Source: Bacteroidia bacterium
Lineage (GTDB): Bacteria > Bacteroidota > Bacteroidia > Bacteroidales > Dysgonomonadaceae
Reading direction: 5' to 3'
Length of the DNA: 14,491 nucleotides
NCBI GenBank assembly: GCA_030539475.1
Contig: JAUNRY010000026.1
Coordinates: forward strand, 1-14,491
Below are positions 14,342 through 14,491 of the stretch, in pieces; position 1 is the stretch's first letter, and each line of letters starts with the position of its first letter. The notes beneath the pieces were generated by a model, which saw nothing but the letters and a program-made list of their open reading frames with translations, had not been told where the DNA came from and did not search any database. The position numbers were made by a program, and so were the translations under genes.

Positions 14342-14491
14342 GCGCTGAAAGCGCATCAGCCAATAGCGTAGGGCAACGCCCTGCGTAACCGATGCCCCCC
14401 ACGCTAAAGCGCTGAAAGCGCGAAAGACTTGCTCACACCCTTACAGGGCTTGGTTTTTGGGGAGCATTATCCGCAAAACAGGGCGTTGCCC
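14342..14491. repeat. Palindromic repeat cluster reaching the window end
   Basis: Five stem-loops in 150 bases, each with a three-base loop. They are GCGCT-GAA-AGCGC at 14342-14354 and an exact second copy at 14409-14421; AGGGC-AAC-GCCCT at 14370-14382; CCCT-TAC-AGGG at 14438-14448; and GGGC-GTT-GCCC at 14481-14491. The last is the reverse complement of the palindrome at 14371-14381, so a unit of about 120 bp is bounded by inverted copies. The arrangement resembles REP/BIME-type intergenic repeats. No transposase is visible in this window. It is truncated at the right edge. Confidence 0.6.

Larger units (their letters stand above)
14107..14491. other. Non-coding tail with hairpin repeats
   Basis: 385 bases after the PPK2 stop, to the window end, with no believable gene. 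The open frames on the minus strand (13944-14231, 14024-14356) are Pro/Gly/Phe-rich shadows of the C-rich repeat DNA. The content is a series of short hairpins, many with three-base loops, listed separately. It may be an intergenic palindromic repeat cluster or the edge of a mobile repeat element extending beyond the window. Confidence 0.6.

Noticed and set aside
14024..14356. Minus-strand frames in the repeat tail encoding Pro/Gly-rich segments
   Set aside because: They read through hairpin and C-tract repeat DNA and have no protein-like composition.

Overview
This window looks like chromosomal DNA from a member of the Bacteroidota, most likely order Bacteroidales. The signs are: a FeoA-FeoB fusion protein; TAnnTTTG-type -7 promoter elements, best seen upstream of the fumarase gene; no obvious Shine-Dalgarno sequences; a lipoprotein whose mature N-terminus is acidic; and short palindromic hairpin repeats at the right end. 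Assignment to a family or genus is not possible from this sequence alone. There is no phage, integrase, IS transposase, CRISPR array, tRNA or rRNA that I can recognise. Most of the window is ordinary housekeeping content.

Layout. (1) 1-860, minus: the N-terminal half of a class I [4Fe-4S] fumarase, cut by the window edge, with a good Bacteroidota promoter at 956-987. (2) 1015-2436, minus: two closely spaced envelope genes, a signal-peptide beta-barrel protein followed by a small lipoprotein, neither of known function. (3) 2541-6547, plus: an iron operon. An AT-rich inverted repeat and a -7 element precede feoAB. This is followed after 12 bp by an APC-type amino-acid permease and after 3 more bp by a 53-residue FeoB-associated Cys-rich membrane protein. 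(4) 6852-7931, plus: a stand-alone bacterial relative of the archaeo-eukaryotic release factor aeRF1/Pelota (BaeRF type, possibly Balon-like), convergent with the next operon. (5) 8007-13016, minus: the sbcD-sbcC operon encoding the Mre11/Rad50-like nuclease complex. (6) 13234-14106, plus: a polyphosphate kinase 2 gene, divergent from sbcD across a 217-bp region whose central TTTGCAAATATA could serve both directions. (7) 14107-14491: a non-coding tail of tri-nucleotide-loop hairpins. It includes two identical GCGCT-GAA-AGCGC hairpins and a GGGCAACGCCC palindrome that returns in reverse complement at the window end.

How it works together. The Feo genes form a GTP-dependent ferrous-iron uptake module, with a permease inserted in an unexpected place. 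Fumarase is an iron-sulphur enzyme, but its closeness to feo is not evidence of a shared pathway. The aeRF1-like protein and PPK2 are both plausible stationary-phase or stress functions, but they are separate transcription units. The parts most worth a second look are the aeRF1-like gene, the permease inside the feo operon, the candidate operator upstream of feoAB, and the hairpin repeat cluster. I do not see convincing evidence of a wholly new multi-gene system.
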